Below the pieces are notes generated by a model. It had not been told where the DNA came from. It saw only the letters and a list, made by a program, of their open reading frames with translations, and did no database searches. This document shows, piece by piece, positions 6,950 to 16,150 of a DNA stretch of 64,000 bases; position 1 is the stretch's first letter; every line of letters starts with the position of its first letter. A program made the position numbers and the translations under genes. Source of the stretch: Saprospiraceae bacterium (GTDB taxonomy: Bacteria > Bacteroidota > Bacteroidia > Chitinophagales > Saprospiraceae); the NCBI GenBank assembly GCA_020630735.1, contig JAHDIP010000001.1, forward strand, positions 1-64,000, given 5' to 3'.

Positions 6950-8446
6950 CTAGCCAGCAGATTTGTCTAAGCGATTTAGACCTGCCTTTGCCTTTTGGTG
7001 CAAACTACTTTTGTACTCATCTGGCTTGATTGACAAACAGCGATTGAAGTACTCTGTTGCTTTTTTGTTACTCCCTTGTTGTTCGTAGATTAGACCTATC
7101 TGAAGTGCCGCATTACATGCAAAATAATACCCTTCATATTGTCCTACATCTATTGTTTGCTGATAATAGTTGATTGCTTTTTGGTGTTCTTTTAGGCTGT
7201 GCGTAATACGACCAAGTCGATAGCTGAGTTCTAGCTTTGAACGATTATCTGAAAAATTAGCTGTAGAATAATTACTTAATAAATCATATGCTCGTTGATA
7301 GTATCCGCCGTCAAAAAGTAGTCGTCCTTGTAGAAGTTTTGCGTTAGGAGCAACACCTGAACGTGCTTCCTTCAATGCTGTTTTGTCTCCGCCTATAATA
7401 GATGATCCTTTGATTTTACATTGGTTCATATTATAGTGGTAGCCCTCGTCATTCCCCATCAATAAGTGAAACCAAGCAATTTTTTGATAGGCTTCTTTTA
7501 CATAATTTTGACCATTAAATTTGGTAACATAATCTTCCAAATGGACTTCAGCATCTTCATCTAGTCGATACAATTTACACAATCCAAGCATGTAATCTAA
7601 GTAATAAAAATTTTGTATTTGTTTGCTTTTAGGACGATTTTCTAGTAGTCGAATAGCTTCGTCATTGCGCCCTGTACGCATAGCTACATTAGCTAAAACA
7701 AAACAAGCTAAAGGATTTTCGGCAGCTCGAAGTTTTCCGCTATTAATAATCTTCCAAGCTTCTTCGCTTTTATTGTTGAGGTGCAACATCAAAAAGGCAT
7801 ACATCACTAGTGTTTCTTCTTCGAACAAAAATTCGTTGTACTTCGCATATTCGATTACTTCTTCGATTTCTTTTCGACCTTGTTCAATACTTCCTGTTAG
7901 ACTACTCAGTAAAGAAACTCCCCATTTGTAATTATCGGGAATCGTTCCAACCATAGCATGAAGAATGCCAAGACTTTTCTTGTTTGCAATAAAATCAGGA
8001 AATTTTTCTTGATTTTTTGTCAATAACTTGTGAGCAGAGTTTACTTCTTTGAACGCAGCAAAGTATTCTTCAAATTTTAGACGAGCAAGTGCCCATTGCA
8101 ATTTTATTTCAGCTTGTAAAAATAAATAATACGGAGATGCTTTGTCACCTGCTTTTATCTTATCGAGACGTTTACTTTTATTGTTTTCTAACTGATCGAA
8201 TTCTGCCTTATTTTCATTGATGAAAATTTTGAAAAAATCGATATAATTTTCAATGTAATGAACGATGAGGTTATTCGGTTCTTCTGCTTTGAGTTTTATC
8301 AATAGAGTTTCCGCTTCCCCAAAACGCAGATTCAAGACCTTATCATAAGCAGCCTTAGCATTTTCGCTAAACACAAAATTACCTTGAGCCAAGTTTTGGC
8401 TTATGATAAATAAAAAGCAGAAGAAAAAGGTATAATATTTTTTCAT
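6950..8446 (-). CDS. Secreted TPR-repeat protein, 498 aa
   Basis: The signal peptide is MKKYYTFFFCFLFIISQNLAQ, so start residue 3 of the longest frame (8446) is chosen. The mature protein is helical throughout, with tetratricopeptide-like helix pairs. The clearest are near the C-terminus (GYYFACNAALQIGLIYEQQG, then KKATEYFNRCLSIKPDE), plus several in the middle such as NPLACFVLANVAMRTGRNDE. TPR solenoids bind partner proteins, here in the periplasm. The gene is monocistronic and flanked on both sides by inverted family I repeats. No enzymatic motif was seen. Confidence 0.75.
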   Translation of the reverse strand: MKKYYTFFFCFLFIISQNLAQGNFVFSENAKAAYDKVLNLRFGEAETLLIKLKAEEPNNLIVHYIENYIDFFKIFINENKAEFDQLENNKSKRLDKIKAGDKASPYYLFLQAEIKLQWALARLKFEEYFAAFKEVNSAHKLLTKNQEKFPDFIANKKSLGILHAMVGTIPDNYKWGVSLLSSLTGSIEQGRKEIEEVIEYAKYNEFLFEEETLVMYAFLMLHLNNKSEEAWKIINSGKLRAAENPLACFVLANVAMRTGRNDEAIRLLENRPKSKQIQNFYYLDYMLGLCKLYRLDEDAEVHLEDYVTKFNGQNYVKEAYQKIAWFHLLMGNDEGYHYNMNQCKIKGSSIIGGDKTALKEARSGVAPNAKLLQGRLLFDGGYYQRAYDLLSNYSTANFSDNRSKLELSYRLGRITHSLKEHQKAINYYQQTIDVGQYEGYYFACNAALQIGLIYEQQGSNKKATEYFNRCLSIKPDEYKSSLHQKAKAGLNRLDKSAG

Positions 8447-8531
8447 GAGCAAATATCAATTCGTTGATATAGACATATTCTTAACGCTAAAAGGAGACTT
8501 ACCGTTGTCAGTCGAAAGGCATTTAATTTAT

Positions 8532-8607
8532 GCCTACTGATATTCAGTTTTAAGATCATCGTTTGGAATAATTTTTTGGTTATCCAAAACCTCTTCGTTT
8601 TCAGTAT
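8532..8607 (+). repeat. Family II intergenic repeat, copy
   Basis: Matches the copy at 10758-10862 at both ends (CCTACTGATATTCAGTTTTAAG-ATCATC and ATCCAAAACC-TCTTCG-TTTTCAGTAT) with an internal deletion of about 30 nt. Confidence 0.55.
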
Positions 8608-8616
8608 CTTCCATTA

Positions 8617-8844
8617 AGTAATGGCCGAAAAATAAGTTCCGTATTTTGGCAAGGGAATTTTGAGTTTAGACGAGGAGAAAAACGTAGGGATAGCCTAGCT
8701 ATCACGAGGCTTTTCGACATGAATGCAGTGGTGCAAAGCAGAAAAGATTTTGGAAATCTTTTCAACGAAAAGAACCGCTAGCGGTCGGGTCTGCAACTCA
8801 AAAGTGTCAACCACAAATCGGGAAGTTATTATTTGACCATTACT
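8617..8844 (+). repeat. Family I MITE-like repeat, copy B (228 nt)
   Basis: The longest copy. Same sequence as copy A in opposite orientation, with extra bases near 8690-8705. The ends are AGTAATGGCCGAAAAATAAG and CTTATTATTTGACC-ATTACT type inverted repeats. No coding capacity. Confidence 0.8.
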
Positions 8845-8882
8845 AAAAAACCCTGAAGAATTTGATTTCTCCAGGGTTTTTT
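8845..8882 (-). terminator. Intrinsic terminator of the zinc-ribbon gene
   Basis: Stem AAAAAACCCTG/CAGGGTTTTTT extended by AGAA/TTCT past one mismatch, with T-runs on both outer ends, 22 nt after the minus-strand stop at 8904. Confidence 0.75.
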
Positions 8883-8903
8883 ATTTTCATTTTAATAAAT
8901 ACC

Positions 8904-9677
8904 TTATTCAGCCGTTGGTTCTGTTTCAGCTACTGGTTCTACTAAAATATCTTGATCAACCAAGATTCTACCACAATGTTCGCAAACGAGTACTTTTTTG
9001 TGTAGACCAATTTCTAATTGTGTTTGAGGTGGTATTTTGTTAAAACAGCCCCCACAACTATTACGTTCTACCGTAACTACTGCTAAACCATTACGGTAAC
9101 TTTTCCGTAGTTGATTGTATGCTTTTAGCAATCGATCTTCGATCTTTTTCTTAGCTTTTTCAGATTTTCTTGCTAATTTTTCTTCTTCTTTTATCGTCTT
9201 TTCGATAATTTTTTCCAGCTCAACTTTCTTAAGTTCTAAGTCTTTCTTTTTAGCATCAAGACGTTCTTCAGAAACTTTTAATGTTTCTTGCTTATTAGAT
9301 ATAAAGTTTTGACCTTCTCTAATCTTTTTATTAGATAATTGAATTTCAAGCTTCTGAAGCTCTAACTCTTTAGTTAGGGCATCATATTCTCTATTATTCT
9401 TTACATTATCCATTTGCTTTTCATACCGCTCAATCAAGCTTTCAGCCTCTTTGATATTGGCGTGATGGTTAGCCACTGTTTTTTCTAGATCAGTTATACT
9501 GTCTTTTAGTTTATTTAAACGAGTATCTAAACCCACTATTTCATCTTCAAGATCACTAACCTCTATAGGAAGTTCTCCTTTGAGGATTGCTATTTCATCG
9601 ACTTGAGAATCTATTAATTGTAATTCGTATAAACTTTTGAGCTTGTCAAAAATTGAAGAGTCTACTTTTTTTGCCAT
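8904..9677 (-). CDS. CdsZ-type coiled-coil zinc-ribbon protein
   Basis: A 257-aa protein with a long coiled coil (residues about 10-190, charged heptads such as EERLDAKKKDLELKK) and a C-terminal four-cysteine zinc ribbon CGGCF ... CEHCGRIL. This is the family once named DUF164, found across bacteria. The ribbon probably binds nucleic acid, and the precise cellular job is unsettled. It is encoded 6 nt after the Nif3-family gene on the same strand, a pairing often conserved in Bacteroidota, so the two are likely co-transcribed. Terminator 8845-8882 follows. Confidence 0.85.
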   Translation of the reverse strand: MAKKVDSSIFDKLKSLYELQLIDSQVDEIAILKGELPIEVSDLEDEIVGLDTRLNKLKDSITDLEKTVANHHANIKEAESLIERYEKQMDNVKNNREYDALTKELELQKLEIQLSNKKIREGQNFISNKQETLKVSEERLDAKKKDLELKKVELEKIIEKTIKEEEKLARKSEKAKKKIEDRLLKAYNQLRKSYRNGLAVVTVERNSCGGCFNKIPPQTQLEIGLHKKVLVCEHCGRILVDQDILVEPVAETEPTAE

Positions 9678-9683
9678 AATCGC

Positions 9684-10739
9684 TTATAAATATTTTATTG
9701 GATTAGTGTTTACTTCTGTAGAATAAACCGCAAATCTACGAAATTTATTTCTTATTATGTTATATAATAAATTTATTGTAAATTGTTCGCTCTCATAATG
9801 GCCAATATCAGCAATAACAATGCGACTATCTGCATCAAAAAATTCATGGTATTTATAGTCTGCCGTGATAAAGATATCTGCCTTTTGCGCTATAGCTTTA
9901 TTCAATAAAAACCCTCCAGAGCCGCCACAAACGGCTATTTTAGATATTTTTCGTCCTCTCAGCTTTGTATACCGAATGCAGCCGACTTTCATTGCTTTTT
10001 TAACAAATTCTAAATAAGGCTTCTCATGTATCGGTAATTCTAATTCTCCTATTATACCTGACCCTACTTCCGTATTATTTGCTTCAATTGAAATAATATC
10101 ATACGGAATCTTTTCGGAGGGGTGCGTTTTTTTCAATGCCTGAACAACGCTTCGTTCTTTATCTGCTGCAAAAGAAACTTCTAAACGTACTTCAGCATTG
10201 CTTCCGCTACCATTATTAGTCCCAACACCTAAAGAAGCATGGCTTCGATGCTCAAAACCTGATACGCCTCCTGCTCCTTGCTTGAATAAAGCTGCACGTA
10301 CTTTATTTGCATGGGTAGCTGGTACAAAGGTGTAGAGTTTCTTTACACCTTTTTTGGGTGCAAGTATCTTGGTATTGACTAGTCCAATTCGTTTGGCTAT
10401 TTCAGCATTAACACCATTGTGAAAGACATTATCTAAATTGGTATGAATGGCATAAATGGCAATATCATGTTTAATAGCCTTCATCACTACTCGCTCTACA
10501 TAGTTAGTACCATTAAGTCTTTTTAATCCCTTAAAAACTATTGGATGGTGTGCTATTACAAGATTACATTTTTTCTTTATTGCTTCGTCAAGAACTGCTT
10601 CAGTAGAATCTAAGCAAATAATAGCTCCTTTTATTTTTGTGTCTGGATGCCCGACGATTAAGCCTGAGTTATCATAACTTTCCTGATAGGAAGAAGGAGC
10701 AATTGTTTCTAGGTAATTGATGATCGTTTTTAATTTCAT
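9684..10739 (-). CDS. Nif3-like dinuclear metal centre protein
   Basis: A 351-aa member of the NIF3/YqfO family (also annotated GTP cyclohydrolase I type 2 homologue), which forms toroidal hexamers with a two-metal site. Metal-site motifs are visible: VIAHHPIVFKGL, HTNLDN, and near the C-terminus GGSGGFLLNKA and IADIGHYESEQ. The length shows that it has the extra central PII/CutA-like domain (about residues 130-230) seen in the longer members. It is the first gene of the pair with the zinc-ribbon protein. A family II repeat ends 18 nt upstream of the start codon. The physiological reaction is not established for the family. Confidence 0.9.
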   Translation of the reverse strand: MKLKTIINYLETIAPSSYQESYDNSGLIVGHPDTKIKGAIICLDSTEAVLDEAIKKKCNLVIAHHPIVFKGLKRLNGTNYVERVVMKAIKHDIAIYAIHTNLDNVFHNGVNAEIAKRIGLVNTKILAPKKGVKKLYTFVPATHANKVRAALFKQGAGGVSGFEHRSHASLGVGTNNGSGSNAEVRLEVSFAADKERSVVQALKKTHPSEKIPYDIISIEANNTEVGSGIIGELELPIHEKPYLEFVKKAMKVGCIRYTKLRGRKISKIAVCGGSGGFLLNKAIAQKADIFITADYKYHEFFDADSRIVIADIGHYESEQFTINLLYNIIRNKFRRFAVYSTEVNTNPIKYL

Positions 10740-10757
10740 AAAGCTGCAATATCTGAG

Positions 10758-10862
10758 TATACCTACTGGTATTCAGTTTAAGGATCATCATTGGTAGCTA
10801 CCCTTTGATTCTCAGTAGCTTTAATCGTTTGACAATCCCAAAACCACTTTGGTTTCAATATA
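10758..10862 (+). repeat. Family II intergenic repeat, copy
   Basis: One of the two fullest copies. It starts TATACCTACTGGTATTCAG, holds ATCATCATTGGTAGCTACC and CAGTAGCTTTAATCG, and ends ACCACTTTGGTTTCAATATA. Its outer segments are imperfect inverted repeats of each other. It lies directly upstream of the Nif3-family gene. Confidence 0.65.
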
Positions 10863-10881
10863 AAATACAAGTTATTCGATT

Positions 10882-10905
10882 TCTACATATTATGCAATAT
10901 GTAGA
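10882..10905. promoter_or_regulatory. Palindrome, possible operator or hairpin
   Basis: Perfect 10-bp arms TCTACATATT/AATATGTAGA with a 4-nt centre, in the gap between the Nif3 promoter region and the 3' end of rfaE2. It could be a protein-binding site or a weak terminator; it has no T-run on the minus strand. Confidence 0.35.
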
Positions 10906-10986
10906 TACATAGGCAATAGTCGTACCTTTTATTGTAAAAAACATAAAAATATAATTGGTTTTGTGACCTAAAAAAGTATGTATTTT

Positions 10987-11481
10987 TTAAGAATTCTTTA
11001 TTTTTTGTTCAATATTAGTCGTAGAATAGCCTTCTATAAAAGGTAATGACATAACTTTACCGCCATTAGCTAGTACGATATCTGAACCTACAATTTGGTG
11101 TGCTTGCCAGTCGCCACCTTTTACTAAAATATCTGGTACAACTAACTCTATCAACTTAAGGGGGGTATCTTCTTCAAACACAACCAAGGCATCTATACAT
11201 AACAATGCAGCAAGTAGGTGTAAGCGAGTGGCTTCGTCGTTGATTGGGCGATGAGGACCTTTTAGTCTTTTAACAGATGCCGCAGAGTTAATTCCTACAA
11301 TTAAATGTTGACCTAAAGATCGGGCTTCCGACAAATAGTGCAAATGGCCATAATGTAAAATATCAAAACAGCCATTGGTGAAGACAATGGTTTCTCCATT
11401 TGCTTTCCATTCTTCTACTTGCTCTTCGAGCAAATTCCAAGTAAAAATTTTTGCTTTTATCTTTGTTAGAAATGCTGACAC
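10987..11481 (-). CDS. rfaE2: D-glycero-beta-D-manno-heptose 1-phosphate adenylyltransferase
   Basis: Cytidylyltransferase-superfamily enzyme making ADP-heptose from heptose 1-phosphate and ATP for the lipopolysaccharide core. Signature motifs are FTNGCFDILHYGH (HxGH nucleotide site), then IVGINSAASVKRLKG, and the C-terminal EGYSTTNI. At 164 aa it is the stand-alone adenylyltransferase half, not the fused HldE. It is the last gene of the ade-hydrolase-rfaE2 operon, 7 nt after the hydrolase gene. The other heptose genes are not in the window. Confidence 0.9.
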   Translation of the reverse strand: MSAFLTKIKAKIFTWNLLEEQVEEWKANGETIVFTNGCFDILHYGHLHYLSEARSLGQHLIVGINSAASVKRLKGPHRPINDEATRLHLLAALLCIDALVVFEEDTPLKLIELVVPDILVKGGDWQAHQIVGSDIVLANGGKVMSLPFIEGYSTTNIEQKIKNS

Positions 11482-11488
11482 TTTATTT

Positions 11489-12358
11489 TTAGATTTTATT
11501 GCTTTGGTTCAATATTAACTGTTCTACCTTCTTGTTATTTGCTCTAGTTTGTACATGTTTAGAATCCTCCAATAAGATACTTTCTTTTAATGAAGGGAAT
11601 ATTTTTTTGGCTCGTTTTAATAACTTTTCTCCTGGGAAAAAGAGATCGTTTTTTGCTGCTACTATTGTTATTGGCGTAGTGATATCTTTAGCATCACGAT
11701 CTTTGATCGTTGGTATTGGAGAAAAATCCATATCGAAATGAAGGAGTACTTTGGAAAGAAAGGCCTGTGCAAATTCATCTTTTTCAGAAAACATTCCACT
11801 CAAAAAACGTTCTAAGTATTTTTCTTTTTGAGTACTCATGTACCGCTTCATCGGAATAAATATTTTGAATAATCCCTTTAACGGATTTCCATTTACAATA
11901 CCTGCAGGAACGATCATATAAGCTGCCTTTATTCTAACATCATCTTCGATGAGTGTTTGCCAAATTACTAAGCCTCCTAACGAAAAACCTGCTAAAGTAA
12001 CTTTCTCAAGATCAAGCTTTGATAAAACCTCTTTTAGCCATTTACCATATTCGTTCGCTTTTTTATTCATTCGTCTACCTGCACTTAGATTTGGTTCGCC
12101 AACTACATCTACCGCATAAACTCGGTACTGCTTTGCCAAGTTTGGATATACATCTAAAGCTACAGGCGCACAGCCATTGGCACCATGTACTAAAACTAAA
12201 GGTGGATTTGTAGGATTGCCTGTAACGATAATATTGGTTTCGCCAAAGGCTGTATTGACTTTTTGTGTTTCGTAAGAAATCGCTAAATCTTTTAGCTTTT
12301 GTTGATAGACTGCCAACACCGCTTTTTTACCCTCTTCTGTTTTAAATAATGATTCCAT
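11489..12358 (-). CDS. Alpha/beta hydrolase
   Basis: A 289-aa alpha/beta-hydrolase fold protein. It has the oxyanion-hole motif VHGANG near residue 80, the nucleophile elbow GFSLGG near residue 125, and a C-terminal catalytic His in DSKHVQ; the acid is probably in AAKNDLFFPG. No signal peptide, so it acts in the cytoplasm. The substrate cannot be told from sequence. It lies 3 nt after adenine deaminase and 7 nt before rfaE2, an operon whose members have no obvious common pathway. Confidence 0.85.
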   Translation of the reverse strand: MESLFKTEEGKKAVLAVYQQKLKDLAISYETQKVNTAFGETNIIVTGNPTNPPLVLVHGANGCAPVALDVYPNLAKQYRVYAVDVVGEPNLSAGRRMNKKANEYGKWLKEVLSKLDLEKVTLAGFSLGGLVIWQTLIEDDVRIKAAYMIVPAGIVNGNPLKGLFKIFIPMKRYMSTQKEKYLERFLSGMFSEKDEFAQAFLSKVLLHFDMDFSPIPTIKDRDAKDITTPITIVAAKNDLFFPGEKLLKRAKKIFPSLKESILLEDSKHVQTRANNKKVEQLILNQSNKI

Positions 12359-12361
12359 TTT

Positions 12362-13993
12362 CTAGGCTTCTTCTACAAAAAGGTTAGTAAATTGAAAGGA
12401 TTTGCCATCAAACAATCCTTTGTCACTAAGTTTGAGTTGAGGGATGACGAGTAAGGCCATAAATGATAACGTCATGAATGGAGCGGTCAAGGTACAACCT
12501 AAAGTTTCTTTGACTAGTTTATCTATTTGTGAATAATTTTTAGCGACTTTATACCCATCGTGATTGGTCATAATGCCTGCTATCGGCAAAGGTAAGGCAG
12601 CTTCAATATCGCTAGTTACAGCACTAATGCCTCCTTTGTTTTCTATAATTAAATTGACTGCTTTGCACAGTAATTCATCATCTGTTCCTACTGCAATAAT
12701 GTTGTGTGAATCGTGTCCGACACAAGAAGCAATTGCACCATTTTTCAGATTAAAGTTATTGATAAATGCAATAGCAGGTGCACGCTCTTGATAACGATTA
12801 ACGACAACCATTTTCAGGTTATCATTTTCCATATCGGATACCACAAGTCCAGCATCAATTCTAGCCGATGCGACAAAACTATCAGTTACAATTTCACCAT
12901 CTATTGCTTTGATAACTTGTATCTTATCGCTAGTCGCTGGAACATTAAAGTCCTTTGATTCTTTTAAGCTAGTATCAAAATTATTAATGATCGTAGACTC
13001 TACTGTTTCAATATTTGTCTTACCATTCTCGGCTACTAATGTACCGTCTATATAAGTTGCTTTGATCTTAAAATCTATCAAATCGTTTGTTATAATAAAA
13101 TCTGCTGGATCGCCTTCTTTCAATAAGCCTACATCCAAATTGTAATGCTTCACTGGATTGATACAGGCTGCCTTTAATACATCAAAAAGATCGCATCCTT
13201 TTACTAAAGCTCTTGCAACAAGTTGGTTGATATGACCTAGGATAAGATCATCTGGATGTTTATCATCCGAACAGAGCATCATACGATCTGCATATTGAGG
13301 CAATAAACCAATAAGTGCTTCAAAATTTTTGGCAGCACTACCTTCTCGTATAAGTATCTTCATTCCATGTTGCAACTTCTCCAATGCTTCTTCATACGTA
13401 AAGCACTCGTGGTCGGTGCTAATACCTGCATCAATATATTTTTTGGCATCATCGCCTCTCAGACCAGGAGCATGACCATCGATGGGTTTATTATATTTTT
13501 TGGCAATAGCCAATTTTGCCATCACCTCACTATCTTCGAAAAGCACTCCTGGATAATTCATCATTTCCGCTAAATACTTAATCGCTGGATTTTGCATCAT
13601 TTCCTCTATTCCATCTACTCCTATAACGGCGCCTGCCGTTTCGAAAGTCGTAGCAGGTACACAGGATGGTGCCCCAAAATTAAATTTGAATGGTACTTTA
13701 TTTCCGTTTTCGATCATATAGTTTACCCCATCAATACCCATTACATTTGCTATTTCGTGTGGGTCTGAGACAGTCGCTACGGTACCATGAACAACAGCCA
13801 TACGAGCAAACTCAGAAGGAATAAGCATGGAACTTTCGATATGTACATGCGCATCTACAAATCCGGGCAAAATATAATCGTCACTTTGTCCGTCGGTTTT
13901 TGTGATGCGATGTATTTTTCCATCCTTTATTTCAATAATTCCAAATGAAATGGTTTTATTTTCTATATCTATTATGTTACCTTGTACAGTCAT
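12362..13993 (-). CDS. ade: Adenine deaminase
   Basis: Amidohydrolase-superfamily enzyme converting adenine to hypoxanthine and ammonia in purine salvage. At 543 aa it has the usual Ade length. Metal-site motif [10 protein letters not shown], followed by [12 protein letters not shown], and GHAPGLRG and [11 protein letters not shown] further on are typical. [10 protein letters not shown] carries the active-site Asp region. The C-terminal third, with [11 protein letters not shown] and [10 protein letters not shown], belongs to the Ade-specific domain. First gene of a three-gene operon on the minus strand, divergent from the MscS channel gene with 62 nt between starts. Confidence 0.95.
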   Translation of the reverse strand: MTVQGNIIDIENKTISFGIIEIKDGKIHRITKTDGQSDDYILPGFVDAHVHIESSMLIPSEFARMAVVHGTVATVSDPHEIANVMGIDGVNYMIENGNKVPFKFNFGAPSCVPATTFETAGAVIGVDGIEEMMQNPAIKYLAEMMNYPGVLFEDSEVMAKLAIAKKYNKPIDGHAPGLRGDDAKKYIDAGISTDHECFTYEEALEKLQHGMKILIREGSAAKNFEALIGLLPQYADRMMLCSDDKHPDDLILGHINQLVARALVKGCDLFDVLKAACINPVKHYNLDVGLLKEGDPADFIITNDLIDFKIKATYIDGTLVAENGKTNIETVESTIINNFDTSLKESKDFNVPATSDKIQVIKAIDGEIVTDSFVASARIDAGLVVSDMENDNLKMVVVNRYQERAPAIAFINNFNLKNGAIASCVGHDSHNIIAVGTDDELLCKAVNLIIENKGGISAVTSDIEAALPLPIAGIMTNHDGYKVAKNYSQIDKLVKETLGCTLTAPFMTLSFMALLVIPQLKLSDKGLFDGKSFQFTNLFVEEA

Positions 13994-14055
13994 ATAAAAG
14001 CTTTTTGTAATTTTAGCATATTTTTAGAACATTATCTACGAATTTATAAATATAA

Positions 14056-15393
14056 ATGAACCTAAACGACTTTTTCCAATATGTTTTATTCAATATCGGA
14101 GGATATGAATGTACTATCGGTCAGATGGTAGCTACTGTTTTTGTCGTATTCATTAGTTATTTTCTCTATTTTTTCCTTTCAAAAAGACTATTACCGAAAG
14201 CATTTAAAGATGCTGCGAATAAGCCCGAAGAACAAAAAAAAATTAAACGTATCATACGGAATATTTTTGGTCTAATAGCCTTGCTTGGTTGTGTTTTTAC
14301 CTTAGGTTTAAATTATGTTTTTTATTCTGCAAATAACTTCGATTTTAGTATCAGTACGATCCTTGAAGGATTATTGATTATACAAATTGCAAGAATATTA
14401 GATTGGATTATCGCCAAAGTTTTATTGTATAATTATCGCCAAAGTCGAACTCAAGTAGATTTAGGTAGTACGGTAGCGCCTCAAGTGTCAGAAGAAAAAA
14501 GAGATGCAAGAGCTAGTCGAATAGTACAATATGTCGTTTATGTTTTTGCGATTATTTTGATTTTACGAAACTTCCGACTGGATTATACTTTATTTTCTTT
14601 TGAAACTTACGACTTTCGGGTTTCAAATATTTTTGGTGCTTTACTCATTATCTTAGTTGCTCAACTCATTATTTGGGTACTTACTCAACTCATCTTATTT
14701 GGATACTATAAACGTGAAAAAGTTAATGTAGGTTCACAATATGCCATTAATCAACTCCTAACTTATATCATTTATATTATCGCCTTTTTTATGGCCTTCG
14801 AGAGTTTGGGTATAAAAATGACTGTTCTATGGGGTGGTGCTGCCGCTTTATTAGTTGGGATTGGATTAGGATTGCAACAAACGTTTAATGATTTCTTTTC
14901 AGGGGTTATTTTACTATTTGAACGTTCAGTAGAAGTGGGAGATACCGTAGAAATCAATAGTCTAACTGGAGTTGTCAAACGCATTGGGCTTCGTACTTCA
15001 ATTGTAGAAAGTAGAGATAATGTTACTGTCGTTGTTCCTAATTCTAAACTCGTAACCGATAGTGTTATCAACTGGAGTCACTTCGATGATAAAGTTCGAT
15101 TTAAAATTAATATCGGTGTAGCTTATGGTTCTGATACGGAGTTGGTAAAAAAGCTTTTACTAGAGTTGGCTTCGGATAATATCTACATCATGTCGCACCC
15201 TGCGCCTATTGTTCGATTCACAAATTTCGGCGACTCTGCTCTTGATTTCGAATTACTTTTTTGGTCTCGCAACTTTATTGTAATCGAAGATATCAAAAGC
15301 GATATGCGCTTTGAAATTGATAAACTGTTTAGGGATAATAATATTGAGATTCCTTTTCCTCAGCGAGATGTTTGGATACGCAAACAGGGATAG
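14056..15393 (+). CDS. MscS-family mechanosensitive channel
   Basis: Inner-membrane channel that opens on membrane tension and releases solutes during osmotic downshock. The 445-aa protein has about six hydrophobic segments. Pairs lie near residues 20-45, 70-115, 155-175 and 195-260, and the pore helix is near 265-300 (GGAAALLVGIGLGLQQ). The beta domain follows, with FFSGVILLFERSVEVGD, TGVVKRIGLRTS and VVVPNSKL, then the alpha/beta C-terminal domain ending with FPQRDVWIRK. The extra N-terminal helices make it longer than E. coli MscS. Monocistronic. Confidence 0.92.
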   Translation: MNLNDFFQYVLFNIGGYECTIGQMVATVFVVFISYFLYFFLSKRLLPKAFKDAANKPEEQKKIKRIIRNIFGLIALLGCVFTLGLNYVFYSANNFDFSISTILEGLLIIQIARILDWIIAKVLLYNYRQSRTQVDLGSTVAPQVSEEKRDARASRIVQYVVYVFAIILILRNFRLDYTLFSFETYDFRVSNIFGALLIILVAQLIIWVLTQLILFGYYKREKVNVGSQYAINQLLTYIIYIIAFFMAFESLGIKMTVLWGGAAALLVGIGLGLQQTFNDFFSGVILLFERSVEVGDTVEINSLTGVVKRIGLRTSIVESRDNVTVVVPNSKLVTDSVINWSHFDDKVRFKINIGVAYGSDTELVKKLLLELASDNIYIMSHPAPIVRFTNFGDSALDFELLFWSRNFIVIEDIKSDMRFEIDKLFRDNNIEIPFPQRDVWIRKQG

Positions 15394-15475
15394 ATACACG
15401 GCTTTCTCTACTTTAGTCTGGTCTTTTACTCTCTCTTTTTCGGTTTAGCTTGCAGCCTTTTTTTTCTCTACCTTT

Positions 15476-16021
15476 CTATGGAAATACTATAAAAGTTATT
15501 GGTACTTCTTCTGTTAACCAAACGCCATTTTTAGATTGGAAAAACTCATATCCTAACTCGTGCATTTCTTTTGACTTCACTTCTAATATAACGGGTTTGC
15601 CATGTCGTGAACCTACATCTTTTGCAGTGGCTAATTCCGAAGATAAATGAACGTGGTGTCGATTTCTTTTTTGCAAACCACTTTCGGCAATACTTTCAAT
15701 AAATCGAGAAGCAGTACCATGGTATAATATCGTTGGTGGCTCTATAGCCTCATAAGCCAAATCAACTTTGATGGAGTGCCCTTGGTTGGCTCTTATTTTC
15801 GAACCATCTTCGCTGAAGGCAAAACGTTTTTTGTTATTATCGGCGACTACTTTTTGGAGGGTAGGTAAATCTAATCGTCGCCTGTTGGCATTACATTTAT
15901 TGATGAGGACTTCGGTGTCAACCCATCCTTGGGGATCAAGTTCGATCCCTATTGTTTCGGGTTTATGTCGTAATACAAGACTGAGAAACTTGCTTATTTT
16001 TTTGAGTTGTTGATCATTCAT
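15476..16021 (-). CDS. kptA: RNA 2'-phosphotransferase KptA/Tpt1
   Basis: Transfers the internal 2'-phosphate of RNA to NAD+, giving ADP-ribose 1'',2''-cyclic phosphate; in eukaryotes this completes tRNA splicing. The 181-aa length and motifs are typical: SLVLRHKPETIGI and the NAD-binding YHGTASRF, then VHLSSELATAKDVGSRHG near the C-terminus. The bacterial substrate is not established. The gene is convergent with the MscS gene and has no RNA ligase neighbour in the window. Confidence 0.92.
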   Translation of the reverse strand: MNDQQLKKISKFLSLVLRHKPETIGIELDPQGWVDTEVLINKCNANRRRLDLPTLQKVVADNNKKRFAFSEDGSKIRANQGHSIKVDLAYEAIEPPTILYHGTASRFIESIAESGLQKRNRHHVHLSSELATAKDVGSRHGKPVILEVKSKEMHELGYEFFQSKNGVWLTEEVPITFIVFP

Positions 16022-16090
16022 AATGATTACAGAACCACGTTTATTATCAAAAAGTTCCTAGTATCTTGATTTCTGTTCATCCTTAAACAA

Positions 16091-16125
16091 CAAAATCCCT
16101 TGCTCTACAAGAACAAGGGATTTTG
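16091..16125 (-). terminator. Intrinsic terminator of the Nfu gene
   Basis: Perfect 12-bp stem CAAAATCCCTTG with its complement, loop of 11 nt, 25 nt after the minus-strand stop at 16151; moderately T-rich afterwards. Confidence 0.65.
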
Positions 16126-16150
16126 GGTATCATCAAATAAAGAAAAGGAA

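Larger units (their letters stand above)
8453..8903. other. Intergenic region with family II and family I repeats
   Basis: Contains family II copy at 8532-8607, family I copy B at 8617-8844 and the terminator at 8845-8882. The promoter of the TPR gene should lie in 8453-8530, but no clear element was found. No gene seen. Confidence 0.6.
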
